This document shows positions 27,570 through 35,634 of a stretch of DNA of 64,000 bases, in pieces. The position numbers and the translations under genes were made by a program. The stretch covers positions 396,001-460,000 of the forward strand of contig NZ_CP098323.1 in NCBI RefSeq assembly GCF_023657595.1, read 5' to 3'. The notes beneath the pieces are model-generated. The model saw only the letters and a list, made by a program, of their open reading frames with translations, was not told where the DNA came from and searched no databases. Origin of the DNA: Cytobacillus firmus. GTDB lineage: Bacteria; Bacillota; Bacilli; Bacillales; Cytobacillaceae. Numbering within the stretch: the first letter of the stretch is position 1; every line of letters starts with the position of its first letter.

Positions 27570-28397
27570 ATGAAGGAATTGAAAAAGGAAGAATTAGAAA
27601 TAGAATTGCTTTTAAAGGCCATTTATAGTTTATCCGGATATGATTTCCGGCAATATATGCGCTCGTCTATTGCCAGGAGAATTCAAGCTCGTCTTAGCAG
27701 GGATCGGCTGCCCAGCATAACAAGCCTCACAGAAAAGGTTATACATGAAGAGGGGTACCTGCAAAAGGTACTGAGCGATTTTTCAATCAATGTGACAGAA
27801 ATGTTCCGGGACCCTTCATTTTTTAAGGCTTTTCGAAATGAGGTTGTCCCGATGCTCAGAGAATTGCCGGAGATCAGAATTTGGCATGCAGGCTGTTCGA
27901 CTGGGGAAGAAGCCTACTCCATGTCTATTTTGATGGAAGAAGAGGGGCTGGGGGAACGAACGAAGATTTACGCCACAGACATCAATGAAAAGGTGCTTAA
28001 AAAGGCAGAGAGCGGAATAATCCCTCTGCAAAAAATGCAGCTCTATACAAAGAACTACATTATGGCAGGCGGAAAAAAATCCTTTTCTGAATACTACACA
28101 ACCGATTGTGAAGCGGCTTATTTGAATGCATCCCTGCTTGATCGAATGGTTTTTGCCCAGCATAATCTGGTGACTGATGGCTCCTTTAATGAGTTTCATG
28201 TGATTATGTGCCGCAATGTGATGATCTATTTTAATACAGACCTGCAAAGCCACGTTTTTAATCTTTTTAATGAAAGCCTCAGCATGGGAGGATTTCTGGG
28301 GCTTGGCAGCAAGGAAGCGCTGCGGATGGAATACCCTGTATTCGAAGAAATCAACCTGCAGGAAAAGATTTTCAGGAAGGTTTCTCATGTAAAATAA
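27570..28397 (+). CDS. rsbM: CheR-type methyltransferase, RsbM-like
   Basis: A 275-residue SAM-dependent protein-glutamate methyltransferase. An N-terminal helical domain (GYDFRQYMRSSIARRIQARL) precedes the Rossmann core with HAGCSTGEEAYSMSI (106-120), YATDINEKVL, and CRNVMIYF. No CheB or chemoreceptor genes are nearby. Beside a hybrid kinase with a coiled-coil linker it most resembles RsbM of B. cereus, which methylates RsbK and damps sigma-B activation. The start may be ATG 27570 or the TTG 9 bases later, since GAGG lies only one base from the ATG. Confidence 0.85.
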   Translation: MKELKKEELEIELLLKAIYSLSGYDFRQYMRSSIARRIQARLSRDRLPSITSLTEKVIHEEGYLQKVLSDFSINVTEMFRDPSFFKAFRNEVVPMLRELPEIRIWHAGCSTGEEAYSMSILMEEEGLGERTKIYATDINEKVLKKAESGIIPLQKMQLYTKNYIMAGGKKSFSEYYTTDCEAAYLNASLLDRMVFAQHNLVTDGSFNEFHVIMCRNVMIYFNTDLQSHVFNLFNESLSMGGFLGLGSKEALRMEYPVFEEINLQEKIFRKVSHVK

Positions 28398-28443
28398 AAA
28401 CAGAGTGCGGTCCCTATTTTGGAGGGACTGCACTCTGTTTTTA
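28393..28443. terminator. Bidirectional terminator between rsbM and rsbY
   Basis: AAAAACAGAGTGC and GTCCC pair with GGGAC and GCACTCTGTTTTT, a long stem ending both convergent units. Confidence 0.85.
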
Positions 28444-28467
28444 TGTAAGAAATATTATGTATTCATC

Positions 28468-29610
28468 CTAATCTGCCTGAATAAGAACAATACACATATC
28501 ATCATCAGCGCTTGCCTGCTGCTGCTTAGTCAGTATCATATCGATTGGCTCTGCTGTTCTGGCTGCATTCCAGTGAAAGGATGCGAAGCGCTGAAGATAC
28601 TCACATGGATTGAGATTATTCTGCTCTACCGCTTCTTCCACCCCGTCTGTAAACAAGAGCAGCTGAATGGACTCTGTATAGGGAATAGTTTCTTTTTGTA
28701 TCGTAATATCTTCGAAAAAACCCACTGCACACATATTGCTTGATAAGCTGAACATTTCATCTTTGTCTACAAGTGCATATCCGGCTGGATGTCCGGCGTT
28801 TACATACTCGATTGTTTTGTCTTTTTTATTTAGAACGAGGTAAATAGCTGTAAAATAGTATGGAATTCGCTGATTGCGCTGGTTTAGGGAATTCATCCAC
28901 CGATTTAGTTCGTTCATGACGTATTCAGGATCACTGCATGTTCTGATGGCATCTCTGAGAACAGAAGAGATAAACATACATACAAGAGAAGCTGAAATTC
29001 CGTGGCCCATCATATCCAGCTGTATGGCAGCATAGCGATGTTCATCTATCTGGTGCCAGTAATACATATCTCCTGCAAGTTTGTTGGCTGGCAGGTAGGA
29101 AGCCTTTAACAGTGTATGTTCGTGATAAATCGGTTCGCTCAGCATGCTGGTTTGTACCTGCATGGATAAATCCAATTCATTCCTGATTTTATTTTCCTGC
29201 TCCTTATGCCAGTCCTTCTCATATTTAAGCCTTAAGGCAGCACGAATGCGGGCAAGCAGTTCCGTCTTATTAATGGGCTTCATTACATAATCGGTCCCGC
29301 CCGCATCAAGAGCTTCTGCAACTTTATTTGAGTCCTCCAATGCAGTTACAAAAATCACCGGGATATCCTTCAAATGTGGAATCTGCTGAAGCCGGCGGCA
29401 TGCTTCAATTCCATCCATCTCCGGCATCATTATATCCATCAGGATCACGTCTGCTTTTATATCAGCTGAAAAAGGTGAATATCCCTGGAGATGCTGAAAC
29501 ATATCCTTTGCAGAAGAAAACGTTAAATGTTCTTTATACCCGGCGCGTTTTAATATATGTTGAATAACAAATAAGTTGGCTTGATTATCGTCCACAACTA
29601 GGATTCCCAT
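28468..29610 (-). CDS. rsbY: Receiver - PP2C (SpoIIE/RsbU) phosphatase, RsbY-like
   Basis: A 380-residue protein, the size of B. cereus RsbY. Residues 1-125 are a receiver domain (LVVDD, phospho-acceptor Asp59 in LMDIMMP, KPI). A short helical linker (about 130-175) leads to a PP2C-type domain with KLAGDMYYW, LDMMGHGISASLVCMFIS, YVNAGHPAGY and FTDGVEEA, the metal-binding Asp and Gly motifs of SpoIIE-like phosphatases. The likely role is dephosphorylation of RsbV to free sigma-B, on phosphorelay from the convergent RsbK-like kinase. rsbV, rsbW and sigB are not in the window. Confidence 0.88.
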   Translation of the reverse strand: MGILVVDDNQANLFVIQHILKRAGYKEHLTFSSAKDMFQHLQGYSPFSADIKADVILMDIMMPEMDGIEACRRLQQIPHLKDIPVIFVTALEDSNKVAEALDAGGTDYVMKPINKTELLARIRAALRLKYEKDWHKEQENKIRNELDLSMQVQTSMLSEPIYHEHTLLKASYLPANKLAGDMYYWHQIDEHRYAAIQLDMMGHGISASLVCMFISSVLRDAIRTCSDPEYVMNELNRWMNSLNQRNQRIPYYFTAIYLVLNKKDKTIEYVNAGHPAGYALVDKDEMFSLSSNMCAVGFFEDITIQKETIPYTESIQLLLFTDGVEEAVEQNNLNPCEYLQRFASFHWNAARTAEPIDMILTKQQQASADDDMCIVLIQAD

Positions 29611-29668
29611 AGACTTTTTCCCTTCCCGTGTTTTACGATTTAATTCTTTCTATAAATATCCTTAACAT

Positions 29669-29694
29669 ATACCCTATTATGGGAGAGTGAAAAC
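29669..29694 (-). promoter_or_regulatory. Sigma-B type promoter for the RsbY-like gene
   Basis: On the minus strand GTTTTC (29694-29689) and GGGTAT (29674-29669) are 14 bases apart, the same spacing as the promoter before the kinase gene. The start codon lies about 58 bases downstream. Confidence 0.75.
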
Positions 29695-29745
29695 CACTAA
29701 TTTGAACATTTTTGGCTTTATTTAATCCAAAAAATAAATACTAAT

Positions 29746-29759
29746 TGTAAGCGTTTTCT
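29746..29759. promoter_or_regulatory. CcpA cre site
   Basis: TGTAAGCGTTTTCT fits the cre consensus TGWAARCGYTWNCW at every position. It lies between divergent rsbY and the aspartokinase gene, 187 bases before the latter, so which gene it controls is open. The rest of the 335-base gap is AT-rich with no other clear element. Confidence 0.6.
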
Positions 29760-29945
29760 TTTATTTTCTTAAAATAATATTATTTAACGGTGTGTTCATA
29801 GAAAACAAGTAATAATATTATATCTGAATATTTTTCTGTATTTTTATGATGAACACTTGTATTTATATGGTGGAATTTTCTCTTGATTTCTGTGAGGATA
29901 AGAGTAAAATAAAGATTAAATTTTCAGAGATTGGGAGATGTCAGG

Positions 29946-31310
29946 ATGAAAGTGGTGAAGTTCGGAGGATCTTCTTTAGCATCCGGAAAGCAAATCGAGA
30001 AGGTATTCAATATTGTAAATGCTGATCCAGAGCGAAAGATCATTGTTGTCTCGGCTCCTGGAAAGCGATTCTCAGAGGATGACAAGGTTACTGATTTATT
30101 AATCGCATGTGCAGAGAAACGGATTCAGGGGGAAGAAGCAGATGATTTGGCTGAAGCTGTATTGGATCGGTATGGCCAAATCGCTGATGAATTAGAGCTT
30201 GGTCCGGAAATTAAAGATATCATCAGGGATGATCTTTTTACGAGGCTTTCCAGTGATACGCATAATCCTGAAGTTTTCATGGATTTGATCAAAGCGAGCG
30301 GTGAAGATAACAACGCTAAGCTTGTAGCAGCCTATTTTCAGCAGCAGGGAATAGAAGCAAGATATGTGAGCCCGAAGGAAGCGGGATTGCTTGTCAGTCC
30401 GGAGCCCGGCAACGCTCAGGTGCTTCCTGAAGCATATGACAAGCTGCTTGCATTAAGGGAGCAGGACGGGATCATCATCTTTCCGGGTTTCTTTGGATAT
30501 AGCAGGGATGGCCAGGTCTTCACATTTTCAAGAAGCGGATCGGATGTGACAGGCTCCATCTTGGCCGGTGCAGCCAAGGCGGATTTATATGAAAACTTTA
30601 CAGATGTGGATGCGGTCTATTCGGTAAATCCCTTTATTGTAGAAAGCCCTAAAGAAATCAAAGAGCTGACATACCGGGAAATGCGGGAGCTTTCTTATGC
30701 AGGCTTTACTGTCCTGCATGATGAAGCGCTTGTACCGGCATTTCGGGCCGGAATTCCTGTGCAAATAAAAAATACGAATAATCCGTCTGCTCCCGGCACC
30801 AGGATTGTGAACGAGCGGGATAACACGAACGGACCTGTGATCGGGATTGCCAGTGATCAGGGATTCTGCAGCATCTATGTCGGCAAATACTTAATGAACA
30901 GGGAAGTCGGCTTTGGGAGGAGGCTGCTGACCATTTTGGAAGAGAATGGCCTCAGCTATGAGCATACACCCTCAGGAATTGATGACATTTCCATTATCCT
31001 GCGGGAAGACCAATTTACTGATGGGATGGAGGAAGAAATTCTGAACCGCATACAGCATGAACTTCATGCAGATGAAGTGAAAATCCAGCACAGCCTTTCA
31101 CTTATTATGGTGGTTGGAGAAGGGATGCGCCAGAACATCGGAACAATGGCCCGTGCCTCCAAAGCCCTCGCTAAAGCGAAAGTCAATATGGAAATGATCA
31201 ATCAGGGCTCATCTGAAGTGAGCATGATGTTTGGCGTACAGGCAGCGGATGAGGTACGTGCGGTACAGGCGCTTTATAATGAGTTTTTTGCTGCGGTGGC
31301 AGTAGTGTGA
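29946..31310 (+). CDS. thrD: Aspartate kinase (ThrD/YclM type)
   Basis: A 454-residue aspartokinase, the same length as B. subtilis YclM. KFGGSSLASG (5-14) opens the kinase domain; FSRSGSDVTGSILAGA, VDAVYSVNP and the FTVLHDEALVPAFRAGIPVQIKNTNNP block complete it. Two ACT domains follow (VIGIASDQGFCSIYVGKYLMN and LIMVVGEGM...MINQGSSEVSMMFGV), which bind allosteric amino acids. It makes aspartyl-4-phosphate for the Thr/Met/Lys pathway. ATG 29946 is chosen because GGGAG lies 8 bases upstream. Confidence 0.92.
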   Translation: MKVVKFGGSSLASGKQIEKVFNIVNADPERKIIVVSAPGKRFSEDDKVTDLLIACAEKRIQGEEADDLAEAVLDRYGQIADELELGPEIKDIIRDDLFTRLSSDTHNPEVFMDLIKASGEDNNAKLVAAYFQQQGIEARYVSPKEAGLLVSPEPGNAQVLPEAYDKLLALREQDGIIIFPGFFGYSRDGQVFTFSRSGSDVTGSILAGAAKADLYENFTDVDAVYSVNPFIVESPKEIKELTYREMRELSYAGFTVLHDEALVPAFRAGIPVQIKNTNNPSAPGTRIVNERDNTNGPVIGIASDQGFCSIYVGKYLMNREVGFGRRLLTILEENGLSYEHTPSGIDDISIILREDQFTDGMEEEILNRIQHELHADEVKIQHSLSLIMVVGEGMRQNIGTMARASKALAKAKVNMEMINQGSSEVSMMFGVQAADEVRAVQALYNEFFAAVAVV

Positions 31311-31374
31311 TCATTTATGCGAAGGTAAATATGTTTATACGAAAAGAGCCAAAGTAAATAGGCTTTATATGCAA

Positions 31375-31394
31375 TCAATCAAACGTTTGATTGA
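31375..31394. repeat. 20-bp palindrome, copy 1
   Basis: TCAATCAAACGTTTGATTGA, a perfect palindrome, starts 64 bases after the aspartokinase stop and ends a few bases before a terminator hairpin. Identical copies lie at 40377-40396, 49443-49462 and 52167-52186. Confidence 0.95.
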
Positions 31395-31396
31395 AA

Positions 31397-31436
31397 AAGC
31401 TTGGGGCATTAGCCTCGGGCTTTATTTTTTTTGTAT
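31397..31436 (+). terminator. Terminator after the aspartokinase gene
   Basis: AAGCTTGGGGC pairs with GCCTCGGGCTT, using G-U pairs, over loop ATTA, followed by a T-rich run. Confidence 0.8.
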
Positions 31437-31498
31437 GAAAAATCTTAGGATAATCAAAATAAGAAGGAAACTTTTTCAATTAGGAAGGAGAAAAGGAT

Positions 31499-32137
31499 AT
31501 GAAGAAATTACTGATCATAGGAATAATGCTGCTCATGCCGCTGAATATGCTGGCAGCTCCGGGCAGTGCAGCTGCACAAAAACCGTGTCTTACTCAATCA
31601 GAGGTTAAGTTTGAAAACGAATTCCGAAGACTATGGATCGACCATGTATTATGGACAAGCAACTATATTACAAGTGCCACAACTGCAGGGGCGGAGGATC
31701 AGAAGCAGGTATTGGCGCGCCTGCTTAAAAATCAGGAGGACATAGGGAATTCCATTAAGCCATATTACGGAGAAGCTGCAGGAGCTAAGCTGACAGAACT
31801 GCTTAAAGAGCATATTGTCATTGCGGGTGATATTGTGGAGGCAGCAAAGAGCGGACAGGGTGCAAAGGTGAACCAGCTGAACAAAAAATGGTATCGCAAT
31901 GCCGATGATATCGCTGCTTTTCTAAGCGGAGCCAATCCAAATCTGAAAAATGAAGATGTGAAAAAACTGCTTTATAAGCATTTGGAATTAGTAACAAATG
32001 ATCTGACAGCAAGCCTTGTTAAGGATTGGGAAGCAAGAATTGTTTCGATTGATGAGGGAGTGTCGCATATTATTATGATGGCAGATGCCATTTCTGATGC
32101 GGTTGTGAAGCAATTCCCGAACAAATTTAAAGGGTGA
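31499..32137 (+). CDS. Secreted helical protein of unknown function
   Basis: A 212-residue protein with a signal peptide (MKKLLIIGIMLLMPLNMLAAPGSAAA, cut after about residue 26). The mature part is almost wholly helical: LTQSEVKFENEFRRLWIDHVLWTSNYI, ARLLKNQEDIGNSIKPYYGEAAGAKLTELLKEHIVIAGDIVEAAK, then two more amphipathic helices rich in His, Glu and Asp. I recall similar extracellular proteins in bacilli but can assign no function. One Cys (CLTQ) just after cleavage is not in a lipobox. AGGAAGGAG precedes the ATG. Confidence 0.7.
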   Translation: MKKLLIIGIMLLMPLNMLAAPGSAAAQKPCLTQSEVKFENEFRRLWIDHVLWTSNYITSATTAGAEDQKQVLARLLKNQEDIGNSIKPYYGEAAGAKLTELLKEHIVIAGDIVEAAKSGQGAKVNQLNKKWYRNADDIAAFLSGANPNLKNEDVKKLLYKHLELVTNDLTASLVKDWEARIVSIDEGVSHIIMMADAISDAVVKQFPNKFKG

Positions 32138-32142
32138 CTGCA

Positions 32143-32180
32143 AGAGGCTTCAGCTTTGCTGGGGCTTCTCTTTTTTTTCC
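32143..32180 (+). terminator. Terminator after the secreted protein gene
   Basis: AGAGGCTTCAGC pairs with GCTGGGGCTTCT (G-U pairs included) over loop TTT, followed by a run of T. Confidence 0.85.
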
Positions 32181-32270
32181 TTTGACAAAGCAGCATGTCT
32201 CATTATAAGCTATTTAGCGTGCCGAAAAAAATAATGTAAATTTTTCACATATAGAAGGAGGGGTATCCGT

Positions 32271-33458
32271 TTGTCAGGAGATCAAAAGAAAAAGATGATC
32301 ATTTTGATGATCAATATGTTTATTGCAATCGGAAGCTTTGGTATTATCATTCCGATTTTGCCGGCTTATTTGGAATCCATTAATCAGGGAGGAACGGCAG
32401 CAGGCCTGATGATTGCCATTTTTGCGGGTGCCCAGCTGATTTTTTCTCCTATCGCGGGAAAATGGGCTGACCAGTACGGCCGCAGAAAGATGATTATTTA
32501 CGGGTTAGCTGGTTTGACATTATCCATGCTTGTCTTTTATGCAGTAGATTCCATTTGGCTGCTTTACTTTTCACGTGTCATTGGAGGCATTGGAGCTGCC
32601 TTGCTGATTCCAGCTATTTTTGCTTACATTGCTGATATTACTACAATGGAGCAGCGTGCAAAAGGGAATGGTCTTGTCTCAGCTGCAATGTCACTTGGAA
32701 TTGTGGTTGGACCTGGGATAGGCGGGTTTTTGGCAGACTTCGGCTTAAAAATGCCATTTCTGATTTCAGCGCTTGTATCTCTAGTGGCTGTTCTATTCTC
32801 CATTGTGCTCCTCGAAGAAAGCAGCACATTGCAGACAGTGCCGGGAGATATGCCTGAAGAGGAACCGATGGTCAAGAAACTGGCCATGTCCGTTAAGAAG
32901 CCTTATTTTATTCCGCTTATCATTACATTGGTGATGAGCTTTGGACTAATGGCGTATGAGTCAGTTCTTGGGCTCTACCTTGATAATGAATTTGCTGCTA
33001 CTCCGCAGGAAATTGCCATTATGGTGACTTCGACAGGAGTCATTAGTGTTATTGTTCAATTATTTGTAGTCGATCGTGTGGTTAATAAATTCGGTGAAGG
33101 AAAGGTATTGAATATCTTTTTGGCTGTTGCAGCATCAGGGTTCCTAGTTTCACTGTTTGCAGGCAGCTATGCACTTTTCTTCGTTATTTCGCTGATCATT
33201 TTCCTTGCAACTTCCATTCTTCGCCCGGTTTTAACAACGTTAATCTCTAAAATGGCCGGTAATGAACAGGGATTTGCGATGGGAATGAACAATGCTTATA
33301 TGAGCATTGGAAACGTTCTGGGGCCAACGATTGCCGGCGTACTTTACGATGTGCGGATAACCTATCCGTTTGTTCTTGGTTTGGCCCTATTGATCGTTAC
33401 ATTGTTTATCACGATTGCCTGGCAGAAAAAGGAGCCAAAACCAAAGGCAGCTGTGTAG
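32271..33458 (+). CDS. MFS multidrug efflux-like transporter
   Basis: A 395-residue, 12-helix drug:proton antiporter of the NorA/Bmr type. Motif A is GKWADQYGRRK between helices 2 and 3, and motif C-like VGPGIGGFLADFG lies in helix 5. NSARGF-like NNAYMSIGNVLGPTIAG occupies helix 11. Substrate cannot be read. TTG 32271 is the start, with AAGGAGGGG 7 bases upstream. Confidence 0.88.
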   Translation: MSGDQKKKMIILMINMFIAIGSFGIIIPILPAYLESINQGGTAAGLMIAIFAGAQLIFSPIAGKWADQYGRRKMIIYGLAGLTLSMLVFYAVDSIWLLYFSRVIGGIGAALLIPAIFAYIADITTMEQRAKGNGLVSAAMSLGIVVGPGIGGFLADFGLKMPFLISALVSLVAVLFSIVLLEESSTLQTVPGDMPEEEPMVKKLAMSVKKPYFIPLIITLVMSFGLMAYESVLGLYLDNEFAATPQEIAIMVTSTGVISVIVQLFVVDRVVNKFGEGKVLNIFLAVAASGFLVSLFAGSYALFFVISLIIFLATSILRPVLTTLISKMAGNEQGFAMGMNNAYMSIGNVLGPTIAGVLYDVRITYPFVLGLALLIVTLFITIAWQKKEPKPKAAV

Positions 33459-33462
33459 AAAA

Positions 33463-33493
33463 AGGCTTGGAGACGTTGTCTTCAAGCTTTTTT
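33463..33493 (+). terminator. Terminator after the MFS gene
   Basis: GCTTGGAGAC (33465-33474), loop GTT, GTCTTCAAGC (33478-33487), then TTTTTT. Confidence 0.85.
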
Positions 33494-33572
33494 ACTTTTC
33501 TTTTTCACATAAAAAATCAGCTTTAAAGCCAGGCTGAAATTGTGGCAATTTTGTGAAAGAAACCTAGTTCGA

Positions 33573-33601
33573 TTGACATAAGTTAAAAAATACATTATTC
33601 T
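33573..33601 (+). promoter_or_regulatory. Promoter of the glycine-riboswitch transcript
   Basis: TTGACA (33573-33578) and TATTCT (33596-33601) with a 17-base spacer, just upstream of the riboswitch. Confidence 0.55.
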
Positions 33602-33621
33602 GAAAATAACAAAAATATTGA

Positions 33622-33832
33622 GCGAATGACGGCTGCGGGAGAGAGCATACAGTAGCCACCGAAGGAGCAAGCTTCAAAAATACCCTTGAAGCCAATCTCT
33701 CAGGTAGACAGAACCTCAGTCGGACGCATCTCTGGAGAGCGCGCATGGACTTTGCGACACCAAAGGGGTCAAACTCTCAGGTAAAAGGACAGAGAAGGGG
33801 GATAAAGAAGCCGCCTTTTTTCTGTCCTTTTT
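33622..33832 (+). ncRNA. Tandem glycine riboswitch with terminator, upstream of purU
   Basis: Two glycine aptamers lie in series. The first runs from GCGGGAGAGAGC to CAATCTCTCAGGTAGACAG with the core CCACCGAAGGAGCAA. The second runs from ATCTCTGGAGAGCG to CAAACTCTCAGGTAAAAGGACAGAG with ACACCAAAGGGG. The 3' arm AAAAGGACAGA (33784-33794) can instead pair with TTCTGTCCTTTT (33820-33831), which ends in T and acts as terminator. Glycine binding should hold the aptamer form and let transcription through, an ON switch. Confidence 0.92.
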
Positions 33833-33864
33833 ATATGGATGGCAAGGCAGTTGGAGGAATCTAT

Positions 33865-34731
33865 ATGAATACAAATATTAACGCAAACCGGGCGACATTG
33901 CTGATATCCTGTCCAGAGAGACCGGGCATCATCTCCACAGTCTCTAACTTTCTGCTGGAGCATAACGCGAACATTGTGCATTTTGACCAGCACACAACCG
34001 ATCCGCTGGCAGGCATCTTCTTCATGCGGATTGAATTCGATATGAATCATTTTGATGAGTCCTTTTTAAAACTGAAAGAGGATCTGCCTGAGATGGCCAA
34101 GGAATACTCTATGGAGTGGAAGCTGAGCGGCAAAGGCGAGCGCAAGCGGATGGCTATATTTGTTTCTAAAATGGATCACTGTCTGCTCGAGCTGCTGTGG
34201 CGCTGGAAATCGAAGGAGCTTGAAGTGGAAATTCCCCTTGTGATCAGCAATCATCCTGACATGAGGGAAGTGGTGGAGGGGTTTGGAATACCATATCATC
34301 ATATTCCGATTACGCCCGACACTAAATCGGAAGCTGAGCAAAAGGCAGTAGAGCTGCTGGATGGAAAAGCGGATTTCATTGTGCTTGCGAGATATATGCA
34401 GATTCTTTCACCGAGCTTTATTTCCAAATATCCAAATAGGATTATCAATATCCATCATAGTTTTCTGCCGGCCTTCGTGGGAGCCAATCCTTATGCACGG
34501 GCGTTTAACCGCGGGGTCAAGCTGATTGGGGCAACTGCCCATTATGTAACAAATGATTTGGATGAAGGGCCGATCATTGAGCAGGATGTCCAGCGGGTTA
34601 ACCACCGGCACACTGCACAGGATCTCAAAATTGCCGGCAGGCATGTGGAGAGGCAGGTCCTCGCACAGGCAGTGGCATGGCATGTGCAAGACAAAGTAAT
34701 AGTGCATGGTAATAAGACGATTGTTTTTTAA
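33865..34731 (+). CDS. purU: Formyltetrahydrofolate deformylase
   Basis: A 288-residue enzyme that hydrolyses 10-formyl-THF to formate and THF. An N-terminal ACT domain (LLISCPERPGIISTVSNFLLEHNANIVHFDQHT) precedes a formyltransferase-fold domain with SNHPD, ILSPSFISKYPNRIINIHHSFLPAFVGANPY and GATAHYVTNDLDEGPIIEQ, which supply the catalytic Asn, His and Asp. ATG 33865 is chosen because TTGGAGGAAT precedes it; upstream in-frame sequence belongs to the riboswitch. The riboswitch links THF recycling to glycine level, balancing the glycine cleavage pathway. Confidence 0.95.
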   Translation: MNTNINANRATLLISCPERPGIISTVSNFLLEHNANIVHFDQHTTDPLAGIFFMRIEFDMNHFDESFLKLKEDLPEMAKEYSMEWKLSGKGERKRMAIFVSKMDHCLLELLWRWKSKELEVEIPLVISNHPDMREVVEGFGIPYHHIPITPDTKSEAEQKAVELLDGKADFIVLARYMQILSPSFISKYPNRIINIHHSFLPAFVGANPYARAFNRGVKLIGATAHYVTNDLDEGPIIEQDVQRVNHRHTAQDLKIAGRHVERQVLAQAVAWHVQDKVIVHGNKTIVF

Positions 34732-34779
34732 GAGGACTTTCAATTTTCACAAGATTTGTTGCTTAATAAATATTATTTA

Positions 34780-34898
34780 CTGAGTTAATTGGAGCGGAAG
34801 GTGCGAGACCACGCCCGCCCCGCGGAAAGCGAGCAGCCTGGAGCAGAAATGAACGGACAACATTGAAAGGCAAAAAACAACAATTATACGAAAAGAGC
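34780..34898. repeat. MITE-like repeat A, copy 2 (internally deleted)
   Basis: Has the left block TGAGTTAATTGGAGCGGAAG and the right blocks CGCCCGCCCCGCGGAAAGCG, GGACAACATTGAAAGGC and ACGAAAAGAGC, but lacks the middle present in the other two copies. Confidence 0.8.
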
Positions 34899-34955
34899 TT
34901 CAATAAAGATCTTGAATCAAGAAGTTACCAACATCATGAAAGAAGGTGAGCAGAA

Positions 34956-35081
34956 ATGAAAAAGAAAAAATTATCAATGCTTGAAATGATTAAAGTTAAT
35001 AGAGAAGAACTTTTAAAAGATCGCCGTGAGCTTGAGAAGATTGAAAAAAAAATAGACGATAAATATGTAAAAGCACAGTAA
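34956..35081 (+). CDS. FbpB-family small basic protein, paralogue 1
   Basis: A 41-residue, highly charged helical protein (MKKKKLSMLEMIKVNREELL, then KDRRELEKIEKKIDDKYVK). It has the layout of Fur-regulated basic proteins such as FbpB, which in B. subtilis assist the iron-sparing small RNA FsrA. GAAGGTGAG precedes the ATG and a terminator follows directly. I see no Fur box just upstream; repeat A copy 2 occupies that position. A near relative lies at 39409-39534. Too short for routine gene calling. Confidence 0.75.
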   Translation: MKKKKLSMLEMIKVNREELLKDRRELEKIEKKIDDKYVKAQ

Positions 35082-35087
35082 GAAAGG

Positions 35088-35120
35088 AAACCCGGCCTGG
35101 GAATAAAACAGGCCGGGTTT
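35088..35120 (+). terminator. Terminator after the FbpB-like gene
   Basis: AAACCCGGCCTG (35088-35099) pairs with CAGGCCGGGTTT (35109-35120), then TTT. Confidence 0.9.
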
Positions 35121-35135
35121 TTTATGAAATAAAAA

Positions 35136-35160
35136 CGCCCAGGGAGGGAATCCCTGGGCG
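35136..35160 (-). terminator. Terminator of the small membrane protein unit
   Basis: CGCCCAGGGA (35136-35145) pairs with TCCCTGGGCG (35151-35160); AAAAA before it becomes the T tail on the minus strand. Confidence 0.85.
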
Positions 35161-35168
35161 CCAACTTC

Positions 35169-35282
35169 TTATTTTTGTCTAAAGAAATCTGTGAAAGCAT
35201 GATACATTTCCATACCCTGATAAAAGAACAGGCTGGAAGCTGTTAATGAAAATAACCCAATCATTAAAAATCTAATCCACAT
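35169..35282 (-). CDS. 37-residue single-helix membrane protein
   Basis: A small protein starting MWIRFLMIGLFSLTASSLFF, one membrane helix, then a short polar tail (YQGMEMYHAFTDFFRQK). GGAGGAAGACATA precedes the ATG at 35282. It lies 34 bases after the next gene upstream and before a terminator, so both form one transcript. No family recognised. A longer reading upstream of 35282 would overlap the neighbouring gene and has no ribosome site. Confidence 0.6.
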   Translation of the reverse strand: MWIRFLMIGLFSLTASSLFFYQGMEMYHAFTDFFRQK

Positions 35283-35316
35283 TATGTCTTCCTCCTTTAA
35301 TTGTTTGGTTGGACAA

Positions 35317-35634
35317 TTAAGGAGCTTGAATGACATAATTCGCCTCGTAGAAAATTGGAGTATAAAATATCTTTTTCCTGCGGGCGATGTGCAGGGCACT
35401 ATATACAAAAAGGATAACTGCCAGAGTTGTAAAGGATAAAGAGATGATATCCAACGTGAAGATATGCTTTTTGGGATCATCTTTTAATAGGAAGCTCTCG
35501 GTAAAGTCCGAAACTGTTACCGCTTTGCTTTGGTCCATCGGAATGTCATTATAATGGACACCAGGATATTGGGTAATGAGAAAGGATAAAAACACAGACA
35601 GCAGTAAAAGTGGCATTACCTGGCGTTTCCTCAT
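35317..35634 (-). CDS. Small membrane protein with two helices
   Basis: A 105-residue protein. The N-terminal helix (about 5-20, LLLLSVFLSFLI) is followed by an external loop (PGVHYNDIPMDQSKAVTVSDFTESFLLKDDPKKH) and a second helix (about 58-78), then a basic internal segment and a short tail. The first helix may be a signal anchor. ATG 35634 is preferred to upstream codons because GGGGTGAGGGA precedes it. Function unknown. Confidence 0.6.
   Translation of the reverse strand: MRKRQVMPLLLLSVFLSFLITQYPGVHYNDIPMDQSKAVTVSDFTESFLLKDDPKKHIFTLDIISLSFTTLAVILFVYSALHIARRKKIFYTPIFYEANYVIQAP

Noticed and set aside
33745-33864. Upstream start for purU inside the riboswitch
   Set aside because: The in-frame extension crosses the aptamer and terminator, while TTGGAGGAAT precedes ATG 33865.
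34740-34900. Target duplication at repeat A copy 2
   Set aside because: No convincing 8-base duplication flanks this copy, and its left end is degenerate.
35283-35480. N-terminal extension of the 37-residue membrane protein
   Set aside because: The longer frame lies over the neighbouring gene and lacks a ribosome site, whereas GGAGGAAGAC sits before ATG 35282.
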